This document shows positions 1-5,995 of a DNA stretch of 6,633 nt, one piece after another; position 1 is the first letter of the stretch, and every line of letters starts with the position of its first letter. Position numbers and translations under genes: made by a program. The notes under the pieces are model-generated. The model searched no databases, was not told where the DNA came from, and was given only the letters and a program-made list of their open reading frames with translations. Origin of the DNA: Kiritimatiellia bacterium (GTDB lineage: Bacteria; Verrucomicrobiota; Kiritimatiellia; RFP12; UBA1067); the NCBI GenBank assembly GCA_017628165.1, contig JAGBZQ010000012.1, positions 1-6,633 of the forward strand, read 5' to 3'.

Positions 1-183
1 AAACGAAACCTCCACCTTAGCTCCAGCTTGCGTCTCTGACACACAAGTGCACCACACCCACGAACACACCCACCGCGAATACCCTTCCCATGTGGCAACG
101 CCTGAAACCTCATGCTCGCCACCTTCGCAACCACAATTACCGCTACAGCACCATTTGAAGCCAAGCAGATTGATGTCTGTCAT
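1..183 (-). CDS. Partial Cys/Trp-rich, probably surface-exposed protein (3' end beyond the window)
   Basis: A frame of 61 codons runs without a stop from an ATG at 183-181 to the window edge. The peptide is unusually rich in Cys (C12, C13, C17, C19, C40, C45, C47) and Trp (W11, W32, W38, W42, W44), with a segment reading HEVSGVATWEGYSRW and an alternating beta-like end (AGAKVEVSF). Two Cys-rich patches flank the WEGY segment, which suggests a small disulphide- or metal-stabilised beta domain; this is inference. From memory, similar C-x-C / WEGY / VSVSF patterns occur in large secreted proteins of Kiritimatiellota-like genomes, but I cannot confirm a match. The ATG overlaps the TGA of the upstream frame (ATGA). 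This can mean translational coupling of two genes, or that both frames are pieces of one frameshifted gene. The same frame stays open upstream to a TGA at 216-214, so a shift anywhere between 213 and 183 would fuse them. No function is assigned. Confidence 0.5.
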   Translation of the reverse strand, partial: MTDINLLGFKWCCSGNCGCEGGEHEVSGVATWEGYSRWVCSWVWCTCVSETQAGAKVEVSF

Positions 184-578
184 GCAGCACCCGCCTTGCT
201 TGTGTTCGCCGATTCAAGCCGATAGCCGCGGGCGATGTCTTCATCGGAGACAGTAGATGATTGAAGGAGTGAGGGCGTTGTGGTTGTAGTATTTAGTTGT
301 AGTTGTAGAGTGGATTTTCCCCCCGCCTTTCTACCGCTACAACTATCCCCTACACCTTCACCTACTACTTCCCCTCTCTTCACCGATCCGTGCAAAACGA
401 ATGCCCCGAACACGACAGGCAAAACAATCTTCCAGAGCAAAGGCAATGCCAACCATCCGCGCCAAATCTCCTTTACCCGCTCGCCCGCAATGCACCACCA
501 TAGTATCGCCGCAAGCGCGGTGACAAGCACCGCGCATAGCACAACGAGGATGGTATCAAACAGGCTTATATCAAGCAT
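180..578 (-). CDS. Hypothetical two-pass membrane protein with low-complexity tail; possibly the N-terminal part of a frameshifted surface protein
   Basis: This frame encodes 132 residues and I do not recognise a named family. Two hydrophobic segments are visible, about residues 9-31 and 47-63, joined by a short basic loop (GERVKEIWRGW). By the positive-inside rule the loop is cytoplasmic and the long C-terminal tail is periplasmic. The tail begins with HGSVKRGEVVGEG, continues through Thr/Gln-rich low-complexity sequence (LQLQLNTTTTTP) and ends with SDEDIARGYRLES followed by a short AGAA end. The DEDIARGYRLES stretch reads like the start of a folded domain, so the stop only 12 residues later looks premature. 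An in-frame TGA lies three codons before the ATG, so this is the first possible ATG, but no clear Shine-Dalgarno precedes it. It lies 65 nt after pyrF and may have its own promoter. The tail region is repetitive and less typical of coding sequence than the operon genes. Confidence 0.5.
   Translation of the reverse strand: MLDISLFDTILVVLCAVLVTALAAILWWCIAGERVKEIWRGWLALPLLWKIVLPVVFGAFVLHGSVKRGEVVGEGVGDSCSGRKAGGKSTLQLQLNTTTTTPSLLQSSTVSDEDIARGYRLESANTSKAGAA
277..345. repeat. Low-complexity CTACAA-type repeats with a 9-bp inverted repeat
   Basis: On the minus strand, short CTACAA/ACCACAA units recur between 308 and 277 and encode the LQLQLNTTTTTP tail of the membrane protein. The plus-strand sequence TAGTTGTAG at 300-308 is the perfect inverted partner of CTACAACTA at 337-345, with 28 bases between them including a run of six C (319-324). 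The tract could fold in the mRNA and is prone to slippage. It may simply reflect a flexible linker. Confidence 0.5.
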
Positions 579-589
579 TTCAATATTTC

Positions 590-618
590 ATAACATGCAA
601 AATATTACCTATTGTAAA
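590..618 (-). promoter_or_regulatory. Possible sigma70-like promoter for the left-end membrane protein gene
   Basis: In the AT-rich gap after pyrF, the minus strand carries TTTACA (618-613; 5 of 6 to the -35 consensus), then a 17-base spacer and TGTTAT (595-590; 4 of 6 to the -10 consensus). The predicted start of transcription would be only a few bases before the ATG at 578, giving an almost leaderless message, which fits the missing ribosome-binding site. AT-rich sequence makes chance matches common, so this is tentative. No convincing terminator follows pyrF, so read-through from the operon is equally possible. Confidence 0.25.
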
Positions 619-643
619 TATAGCCACGAATGGCGAAGACTTC

Positions 644-1348
644 TTAGCGTCCTACCGCCGCCATCTCGGCGAGAATTGCGCGGGCTGCCGCGGCAGGATC
701 GGAAGCGCCAAGAATCGGGCGTCCGACCACAAGATGAGTGGCTCCTCCGGCAACAGCGTCCGCTGGAGTGGCGACACGCTTCTGATCGCCAACTTCGGCA
801 TTTGCGGGACGGACACCCGGCGTCACAAAAAGCGTTCCCGCACGAAGGGCATGAGAAAGCGTAGAGACTTCCCTCGGGCTGCAGACAAGGCCGTTGGCAC
901 CGCTTGCCACCGCCAAATAGGCCGCCGAACGAACCTGCTCGGCAGGAGTGCGCGAAAGGATTCCCACATCCTTAAGGTCTGCTTCGTCGAGAGACGTCAA
1001 AACCGTGACGGCAAGAATCTTGGGAGCCGCAGCGCCAAACTCGGCCGCAGCATCGGCAGCTGCGCGAATCATCGCGTTGCCGCCGATTGAATGGATGGTC
1101 ATCAAATCTACGCCAAGCTTGCCGCCGGAACGCACAGCGCGCTCCACGGTACGCGGAATGTCGTGAAATTTGAGGTCGAGGAAGACTTTCTTGCCAAGAT
1201 CCTTGACAGCCTTGACTATATCCGGACCTTCAGCCGTAAAAAGCTCAAGCCCGATCTTGTAGAACCCCACACCATCGCCAATTTCTTTAATCTTTGCAAC
1301 AGCCTCTTCACGCGTCTGAACATCAAGAGCCACAATAAGTTCTGCCAT
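644..1348 (-). CDS. pyrF: Orotidine 5'-phosphate decarboxylase
   Basis: The 234-residue product decarboxylates OMP to UMP, the last step of de novo pyrimidine synthesis, in the cytoplasm. It has the hallmarks of the single-domain (beta/alpha)8 enzyme: D9 in IVALD, K31 in YKIG, the catalytic DLKFHDIP motif at 58-65 (D58, K60, D63), TPGVRP at 176-181 that helps close over the phosphate, and VVGRPI at 207-212 with phosphate-binding R210. The length is close to the usual bacterial form (about 230-245). A frame-open start 12 codons upstream (1384) would overlap mrp. I prefer the ATG at 1348 because AAAGGA lies 8 bases before it and the conserved N-terminal MAELIVALD begins there. It is the last gene of the tight operon, 28 nt after mrp. 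All catalytic residues are present, so it should be active. Confidence 0.96.
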   Translation of the reverse strand: MAELIVALDVQTREEAVAKIKEIGDGVGFYKIGLELFTAEGPDIVKAVKDLGKKVFLDLKFHDIPRTVERAVRSGGKLGVDLMTIHSIGGNAMIRAAADAAAEFGAAAPKILAVTVLTSLDEADLKDVGILSRTPAEQVRSAAYLAVASGANGLVCSPREVSTLSHALRAGTLFVTPGVRPANAEVGDQKRVATPADAVAGGATHLVVGRPILGASDPAAAARAILAEMAAVGR

Positions 1349-1356
1349 TTTCGTAT

Positions 1357-1362
1357 TCCTTT
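1357..1362 (-). promoter_or_regulatory. Ribosome-binding site that fixes the pyrF start
   Basis: AAAGGA on the minus strand lies 8 bases before the ATG at 1348 and inside the 28-nt mrp-pyrF gap. It supports the shorter pyrF reading over the one starting at 1384. Confidence 0.8.
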
Positions 1363-1376
1363 CGATTATTTTTAAA

Positions 1377-2204
1377 TCAGCCAAGTACCGCGTCGACGAC
1401 TGTCCTGAGCGCGGAAGTATCCACGGTTTCTATCGTGCCCGAATCAACGGCTGCGGCAAAAGCGGGATCGATCGGAAGCGATGCCGAAGCGGCGATCCCG
1501 TGAGCCGCTGCAATTTCAGACGATCCCTTTCCGCCAAAGATGCGATGCTCTTTGCCGCAGTCGGGACACTTGAAGACGCTCATGTTCTCCACTATGCCGA
1601 GAATGGGCTTTTCCATCATCTCGGCCATGCGCACAGCTTTCTCCACAATGAGCGAGACAAGATCCTGCGGCGAGGTGACAACAACAATTCCATCCACAGG
1701 AAGAGACTGAAACACCGTAAGCGGAACATCGCCGGTCCCCGGGGGCATGTCCACAAACATCACGTCCACATCACCCCAGGAGACGTCACTCCAGAACTGC
1801 TTGACCACGCCCGCAATCATTGGACCGCGCCAGACGACGGGATCCTTGGGATTTTCTACCACGAGATTGAGCGACATCATCCCCACGCCACCTTGGCTCC
1901 TGCATGGCATAATCCCGCCCTCACCGTCGCTGACCGCACGCTCGGTGACACCGAATGCCATTGGAATGGAGGGGCCTGTAATATCGGCATCAAGAATGGC
2001 CGTCTTAAGGCCGCGGCGCGACGCCTCCACAGCTAAAAGCTCGGTGACGAGGCTCTTGCCTACGCCGCCCTTGCCGCTCATCACGGCAATGACGCGCTTT
2101 ACATTGGAACGTGGATTGGCAGGCGCTTTGAAATCATGTTCACCGCTGCACTTGCCGGCTTTTTTCGATGCGCATTCTTCGCAATTATGGTTGCATTCGC
2201 TCAT
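1377..2204 (-). CDS. mrp: Mrp/Nbp35-family iron-sulfur cluster carrier P-loop ATPase
   Basis: The 275-residue protein belongs to the Mrp/ApbC/Nbp35 group of deviant Walker A ATPases, which bind a [4Fe-4S] cluster and deliver it to target apoproteins in the cytoplasm. Visible motifs are SGKGGVGKS at 43-51 (Walker A), LDAD at 71-74, the switch/Walker B segment VDMPPGTGD at 151-159, and CPDC at 213-216, the pair that bridges a dimer-held cluster in this family. The N-terminus carries a Cys cluster, C4-x3-C8-x2-C11-x7-C19, in place of the DUF59 domain found in many aerobic Mrp proteins. Such short Cys-rich N-termini resemble Nbp35 and are common in anaerobes. It starts 13 nt after the zinc ribbon gene; its AAGGA (2219-2215) overlaps that gene's TAA and sits 10 nt from the ATG. 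The client proteins cannot be read from the context. Confidence 0.93.
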   Translation of the reverse strand: MSECNHNCEECASKKAGKCSGEHDFKAPANPRSNVKRVIAVMSGKGGVGKSLVTELLAVEASRRGLKTAILDADITGPSIPMAFGVTERAVSDGEGGIMPCRSQGGVGMMSLNLVVENPKDPVVWRGPMIAGVVKQFWSDVSWGDVDVMFVDMPPGTGDVPLTVFQSLPVDGIVVVTSPQDLVSLIVEKAVRMAEMMEKPILGIVENMSVFKCPDCGKEHRIFGGKGSSEIAAAHGIAASASLPIDPAFAAAVDSGTIETVDTSALRTVVDAVLG

Positions 2205-2217
2205 TTGGTAGCTTTCC

Positions 2218-2469
2218 TTAATACATTGTTTCGTATTCGCCTTTGGAAACTTTCTTCAGGCATTTGAATCCCGCTCTCTTTGCGCGGTAATGAAGATCGG
2301 TCTTGGAGTGCATAAGCCCGGGCGCGGAGATGACGCGGTAGATTTCACACGCGCAGTAAGGGCACTTTTCAAGCTTCGCGTCCGAAAGGCTCTGCGTGAC
2401 AGTAAAGCCGTTAGAGCACTTTACACACCCCTTATTCGCGTCTTTGGCCTCGTAGCAATAAACAGGCAT
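2218..2469 (-). CDS. FmdB-like zinc ribbon protein, divergent insertion-bearing subfamily
   Basis: The small 83-residue protein opens with MPVY and has CxxC pairs at C15/C18 and C36/C39, a QSLSD segment at 26-30 and VISAP at 46-50. This is the FmdB/CxxC putative regulatory family plan (usually MPxYxYxCxxCG...QSxSDxPLxxCPxCG...xxSAP). It differs in having about seven extra residues between the initial aromatic segment and the first CxxC. It also has a basic tail with KRAGF and KGEYETMY where many FmdB proteins end near the SAP motif. I associate this tail with PVC-group homologues, from memory. The role is unknown; family members are suspected regulators or metal-binding accessory proteins. 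A GTG at 2475 would overlap aroQ by 4 nt, but the AAGGA at 2483-2479 is 9 nt from the ATG at 2469 and only 3 nt from the GTG, and the family begins at MP, so the ATG is chosen. Confidence 0.85.
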   Translation of the reverse strand: MPVYCYEAKDANKGCVKCSNGFTVTQSLSDAKLEKCPYCACEIYRVISAPGLMHSKTDLHYRAKRAGFKCLKKVSKGEYETMY

Positions 2470-2471
2470 AT

Positions 2472-2903
2472 TCACGAATCCTTCCCTGCAAAATGACGTA
2501 TCGCCGCCGTATACGATCCAAACCCCATTCCGGAGAAGGTCCTCTCGGCGGCAAGCGCGACATACGAGAAGCGGCGAAAATCCTCGCGCTCCATGGGATC
2601 AGTGAGATGCACCTCGGCCACGCGCGCCCTGACAGCCTTGATCGCATCATAAATTGCAAGCGACGTATGAGTGTAGGCGGCCGCGTTGAGAACGACCGCA
2701 TCGAAGACATCCTTCGATTCCTGGATCCAATCCACCAGTACGCCCTCATGATTAGTCTGACGCACCTCAACATCAACACCGGCCTTCTCACCCTCCGCTC
2801 TGCAATGCGCTACAAGATCGGCATACGACGCGGACCCGTAGAGATCGACCTCTCGGCTTCCGAGCAAATTGAGATTGGGACCGTTCAAAACGAGAATCTT
2901 CAT
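2472..2903 (-). CDS. aroQ: Type II 3-dehydroquinate dehydratase
   Basis: The 143-residue cytoplasmic enzyme converts 3-dehydroquinate to 3-dehydroshikimate, step three of the shikimate pathway. The type II signature is clear: LNGPNLNLLG at 6-15, R17 and catalytic Y22 in the active-site lid (SREVDLYG), the NHEG motif at 51-54, N73 with AAYTH and H79, H99 in EVHL, and R106/R110. The family's characteristic length of about 145 fits. After EVHL the usual SN is replaced by TD (T101, D102), a small deviation next to the substrate site; the catalytic Tyr, His and Arg residues remain. The ATG overlaps the fkp TGA by 4 nt (ATGA), and GGAG lies 11 nt upstream, so translation is probably coupled to fkp. 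Type II enzymes form dodecamers, a property of the family rather than something seen here. Confidence 0.95.
   Translation of the reverse strand: MKILVLNGPNLNLLGSREVDLYGSASYADLVAHCRAEGEKAGVDVEVRQTNHEGVLVDWIQESKDVFDAVVLNAAAYTHTSLAIYDAIKAVRARVAEVHLTDPMEREDFRRFSYVALAAERTFSGMGFGSYTAAIRHFAGKDS
2479..2483 (-). promoter_or_regulatory. Ribosome-binding site that decides the zinc ribbon gene start
   Basis: AAGGA lies 9 nt before the ATG at 2469 but only 3 nt before the GTG at 2475. Spacing therefore favours the ATG, in agreement with the conserved MPxY start. Confidence 0.65.
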
Positions 2904-4966
2904 AGGCGAACAATCTCCATTCCCTTAGTGTCGATCGAGAAATCGTAGAAACGCGAATACTTGGAAGGAGCGTTTGCCGTCAACTCTTTCTTGATCAAAG
3001 CCGCATCACGTGCGGACGCAGCGAGAATGAACATAAAGCCGCCGCCGCCCGCGCCAGTAAGCGTGGCCGCTTCTGTCCACGGGGCGATGCGCTCTAAGAT
3101 TTCATCCACACGATCATTTGTGCTGCCTGGATCGAGGAGCTTTTTATCGCGCCAGTAATTGCGGACAGATTCGGCAAAAGCCTTCATATCGCCCTTCGCC
3201 AAAGCCTCGGCGGCGATATGCGCATCACGCTTCAGACTCTTGATGAGGACCTTGGCGAAATCATGCGGGTTTTCCGAATAGAAGGAAATCACCTTGCGGA
3301 GAATGTTGCGCGCCATGCGCTTCTGCCCGGTGAAATAGAGAAGAGCACGCTCTTTAAGAGCCTTGACTGAAGCCTCCGAAAGAGTAATGGGCGTTATAGC
3401 CACCTTCTGCTTTTCACCAGGTTTAGAAACAAGAAGCTTAACACCTCCGAGGAGCCCTCCAAACTGATCCTGCCAGCCGCCGCCGGTGCGCATTTCCTGC
3501 TCGAGTCTGAGAGTGAGGTCCGCCACTTCCGCCGCATCTATGCGCCCAAGAAGCGCGGCAATCGTAGCGGCCCCGAGAATGGAGCTTGTCCCCATTCCGC
3601 TTCCCTTAGGGAGATCGGCAGAAATGAGAATATCGATTCCGCGCCTGCCAAACTGAAATCCCGTTACCGCCAATGCCGATTTCACAAGCGCGCACCAATC
3701 TTGCGGATCTGAATGATCGGCGATTTCCTCTGCGCTCTTGAGGATGCGGCGCTTACCGAGATCGCGCGAAACTACCCGGACGAACTTATCCTTTCGCGGC
3801 TTCACCACGACCTCTATCGGACGCTCGCCGTCAAGAAGGACCGCCGCATTTAAAACGGCCCCTCCCTCTAAATTGCAAATCGGAGGAGTGTCGCTCCAGC
3901 CGCCCGCAAAATCGATTCGGACTGGCGCAGAGACTTTCACCGCCATAGCGCCGACATCTCCCTTGAAACTCCCGCGCAACTCAAGAAGACGCTTGTAGTC
4001 GAGATTTCTGATCTTCTCTCCCATAGAGTGCTTCTCCCAAAGCCCGTCCGTTTTGAAATTATCGTCGAGATTATACTTGAGATCAAACCACTCGCCTTTA
4101 CCCACAGGGAAAGACGTAAAGCACTCGTTCCTGGCAAGCTTAAGCTTCTTGAAACGTCCGGGAGGAACGTTCGTCACCACATTGCCGCCCGCAAGCTCAA
4201 GCTCGCAACCGACAGAATCGACGTAAGTGTTACCGTCACCAAGAAGATTCAGAAGCTCACGCGTTGATCCAATATGAAAGAACGTGCACTTCTTTACGAC
4301 ATTGACGGTGAAATCGGCATATCCTTTAAGAAGCATCTTCGGAAACTCTTCATAGATATCTCCTGACACAGGAAGAGACTTCATCTTTTCGGCGGTAGGC
4401 CAGTCGATAAAAAGAATGCCGGTATCTATCAGGTGGGTACCGCTTTTCACATCCGGCTTCTGAAGAAAACCGGAAACCTTCTTCAAGGGACTTGCTTTTT
4501 TAATCGCCTTACCTGCCAAATACACTCCATGGCGCCGAGCATGGAACGCTCCGTCGGGATAGGCTACACCCGTAACGCCGCGCGAAGAAAAATCAGTGGC
4601 CGCATAATCGAAATCTAAAAGAACATCTCCTGAGACCACAAGCACGCCTCCTTCTTCAGGAAGAGGCAAAGCCCCCATCGTCTCCACGATATGCTCAAAC
4701 ATCGGGCGAGAGTCCGCCATGGGAACAAACGCTTTGCCCATCGCGGCATAGCCAGGCGTTCTACGGGCGTCACCGCCAGAATGGCAGACGAGCACTTTCC
4801 CGCCAAGCTTGAGCTTCTTCAAAAGATTCACGGTGGCGCCAAGCGACCCCACGCGCTTTCCGCCAGGATCCGCAATCACATGAACATTGCCCTGATTAAG
4901 CGTCTGTGCGCGATATCCGCGCTTTTGCGCTTCATTAGCGGCTGTGATGACGATGTGGTCAAACAT
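2900..4966 (-). CDS. fkp: Compact bifunctional L-fucokinase / L-fucose-1-phosphate nucleotidyltransferase (FKP-like)
   Basis: The 688-residue cytoplasmic protein has two modules. Residues 1-about 250 resemble the fucose-1-phosphate pyrophosphorylase domain: ITAANEAQ at 7-14, DPGGKRVGSLGAT at 33-45 and HSGGDARRTPGYAAMGKAF at 62-80. From about 345 to the end lies a GHMP kinase: substrate/ATP motif RIDFAGGWSDTPPI at 350-363, glycine-rich PKGSGMGTSS at 453-462, GGGWQDQFGG at 495-504 and LTGAGGGGFMF at 636-646. GGWSDTPPI is typical of fucokinases and of the related heptose-phosphate kinases. Together the modules would turn L-fucose plus ATP and GTP into GDP-L-fucose. The protein is much shorter than the Bacteroides enzyme (about 950 residues), mainly in the region joining the modules. 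Its ATG shares one base with the lpxD stop (TAATG), and only a weak GGA precedes it, so coupling is likely. Fucose versus another sugar (heptose, arabinose) cannot be settled from sequence alone. Confidence 0.85.
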   Translation of the reverse strand: MFDHIVITAANEAQKRGYRAQTLNQGNVHVIADPGGKRVGSLGATVNLLKKLKLGGKVLVCHSGGDARRTPGYAAMGKAFVPMADSRPMFEHIVETMGALPLPEEGGVLVVSGDVLLDFDYAATDFSSRGVTGVAYPDGAFHARRHGVYLAGKAIKKASPLKKVSGFLQKPDVKSGTHLIDTGILFIDWPTAEKMKSLPVSGDIYEEFPKMLLKGYADFTVNVVKKCTFFHIGSTRELLNLLGDGNTYVDSVGCELELAGGNVVTNVPPGRFKKLKLARNECFTSFPVGKGEWFDLKYNLDDNFKTDGLWEKHSMGEKIRNLDYKRLLELRGSFKGDVGAMAVKVSAPVRIDFAGGWSDTPPICNLEGGAVLNAAVLLDGERPIEVVVKPRKDKFVRVVSRDLGKRRILKSAEEIADHSDPQDWCALVKSALAVTGFQFGRRGIDILISADLPKGSGMGTSSILGAATIAALLGRIDAAEVADLTLRLEQEMRTGGGWQDQFGGLLGGVKLLVSKPGEKQKVAITPITLSEASVKALKERALLYFTGQKRMARNILRKVISFYSENPHDFAKVLIKSLKRDAHIAAEALAKGDMKAFAESVRNYWRDKKLLDPGSTNDRVDEILERIAPWTEAATLTGAGGGGFMFILAASARDAALIKKELTANAPSKYSRFYDFSIDTKGMEIVRL

Positions 4967-5994
4967 TATTTAGAATCCACGCGGACCTTGAGATCTTTAA
5001 CATCGGCCTTGAGCTTTGCGAACATCTTGGGAAGAAGCGTGCGGCCGCCAAATTCCTTCATTGATTCAGCGGGCGTACCGAGAACATACTTGACCGAGCC
5101 GTCAAGAGACTGGGGAACGCCTGCCTGAGGCCCGACCTGCACTCCATCAGCAATCTTGATATGACCCGAAATACCCGCCTGCGCCCAAATAAGGCATCCA
5201 TAGCCGATCTCCGTGGAGCCGGCTATGCCGCTTTGCGCGATAAGCCCGGAATACCCCTTTACCTTTACATTGTGCCCGATCTGAACGAGATTGTCAATCT
5301 TCGTCATAGGCCCAATATATGTCCGCCCGATGCGGGCACGGTCGATTGTGGTGTTGGATCCGATTTCCACTCCATCGCCAATCTCCACGATGCCGAGCTG
5401 CGGTATCTTCTCAATAAAGATGCTGCCATCCTCACGGCGGCCGTTGTTGAAGCCGTAGCCGTCACCGCCGAGGCGAACGCCGGAATGGATTATGCACTCG
5501 CGCCCGACAATAGTCCCCTCACGGAGAGTTACTTGCGGATAGATGTGCGTACGCGCGCCGACCTTGCTGCCCTCACCGATAAAAACCTGCGCTTCGATAA
5601 CGGCGCCGTCACCGATCTGGGCACCCTTTTCAATAACCGTCCATGGCCCTACGAAGACATCCGCCCCGAGCGTCACTGATGGATCAATAACCGCTGTAGG
5701 GTGGATTCCGGCTTTGCGGACAGGCTCTGGCGGAGCGAAAATCTTCGCAGCTGCCATACACGCCTGATTCGGATCATCGACACGGATTATAGAACAAGGA
5801 GCACCAAGCGTCCACTCCTTCGTGAGCAGAACCGCCGATGCCGCCGTTGAAGCCACAAGCTTAACGTGCTTGGGATCTTTGCAAAAGCTCAAATCGCCCT
5901 TGCGCGCCTCCTCAAGGCCGCCGCAGGCAACAATCTCAACATCCTCCCCCTCGAGAGTCCCGCCAAGAATCTTCGCAAGCTCACTCGCCTTCAT
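4966..5994 (-). CDS. lpxD: UDP-3-O-(3-hydroxyacyl)glucosamine N-acyltransferase
   Basis: The 342-residue enzyme adds the second hydroxyacyl chain, from acyl-ACP, to UDP-3-O-acylglucosamine, the third step of lipid A synthesis. The N-terminal uridine-binding domain (about 1-95, with LAKILGGTLEG and GDLSF) distinguishes it from LpxA. From about 97 to 295 it is a left-handed beta-helix of hexapeptide repeats. GGDGYGF at 177-182 and the NLVQIGHN motif hold the catalytic His (H241, matching E. coli H239), and SGH at 276-278 matches a second conserved His. The C-terminal helical tail (about 308-342) is Lys-rich. The length matches E. coli LpxD (341). An upstream ATG at 6033 is rejected because it lies inside ompH, whereas AAAGGAG sits 7 nt before the ATG at 5994. 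It follows ompH by 1 nt, a classic neighbour. The usual downstream partners fabZ and lpxA are absent here. Confidence 0.97.
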   Translation of the reverse strand: MKASELAKILGGTLEGEDVEIVACGGLEEARKGDLSFCKDPKHVKLVASTAASAVLLTKEWTLGAPCSIIRVDDPNQACMAAAKIFAPPEPVRKAGIHPTAVIDPSVTLGADVFVGPWTVIEKGAQIGDGAVIEAQVFIGEGSKVGARTHIYPQVTLREGTIVGRECIIHSGVRLGGDGYGFNNGRREDGSIFIEKIPQLGIVEIGDGVEIGSNTTIDRARIGRTYIGPMTKIDNLVQIGHNVKVKGYSGLIAQSGIAGSTEIGYGCLIWAQAGISGHIKIADGVQVGPQAGVPQSLDGSVKYVLGTPAESMKEFGGRTLLPKMFAKLKADVKDLKVRVDSK

Positions 5995-5995
5995 A

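Noticed and set aside
41..80. CA-rich plus-strand tract (CACACCCACGAACACACCCACC) as a repeat array or CRISPR
   Set aside because: There is no regular repeat-spacer pattern; the minus strand is an open Trp/Val/Cys-coding stretch.
280..864. A 194-codon plus-strand frame across the left-end gap and the pyrF end
   Set aside because: It is low-complexity Pro/Ser/Thr sequence that becomes antisense to pyrF, with no family resemblance.
1349..1384. A 12-codon N-terminal extension of pyrF overlapping mrp
   Set aside because: The conserved N-terminus and the AAAGGA site both indicate the ATG at 1348.
1500..2036. A 178-codon plus-strand open frame opposite mrp
   Set aside because: Its His/Arg-rich composition is what antisense of a GC-rich gene gives; mrp on the other strand is unambiguous.
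5161..5679. A 172-codon plus-strand open frame opposite lpxD
   Set aside because: It is the antisense shadow of the lpxD hexapeptide repeats, with no recognisable domain, while the minus frame has full LpxD motifs.
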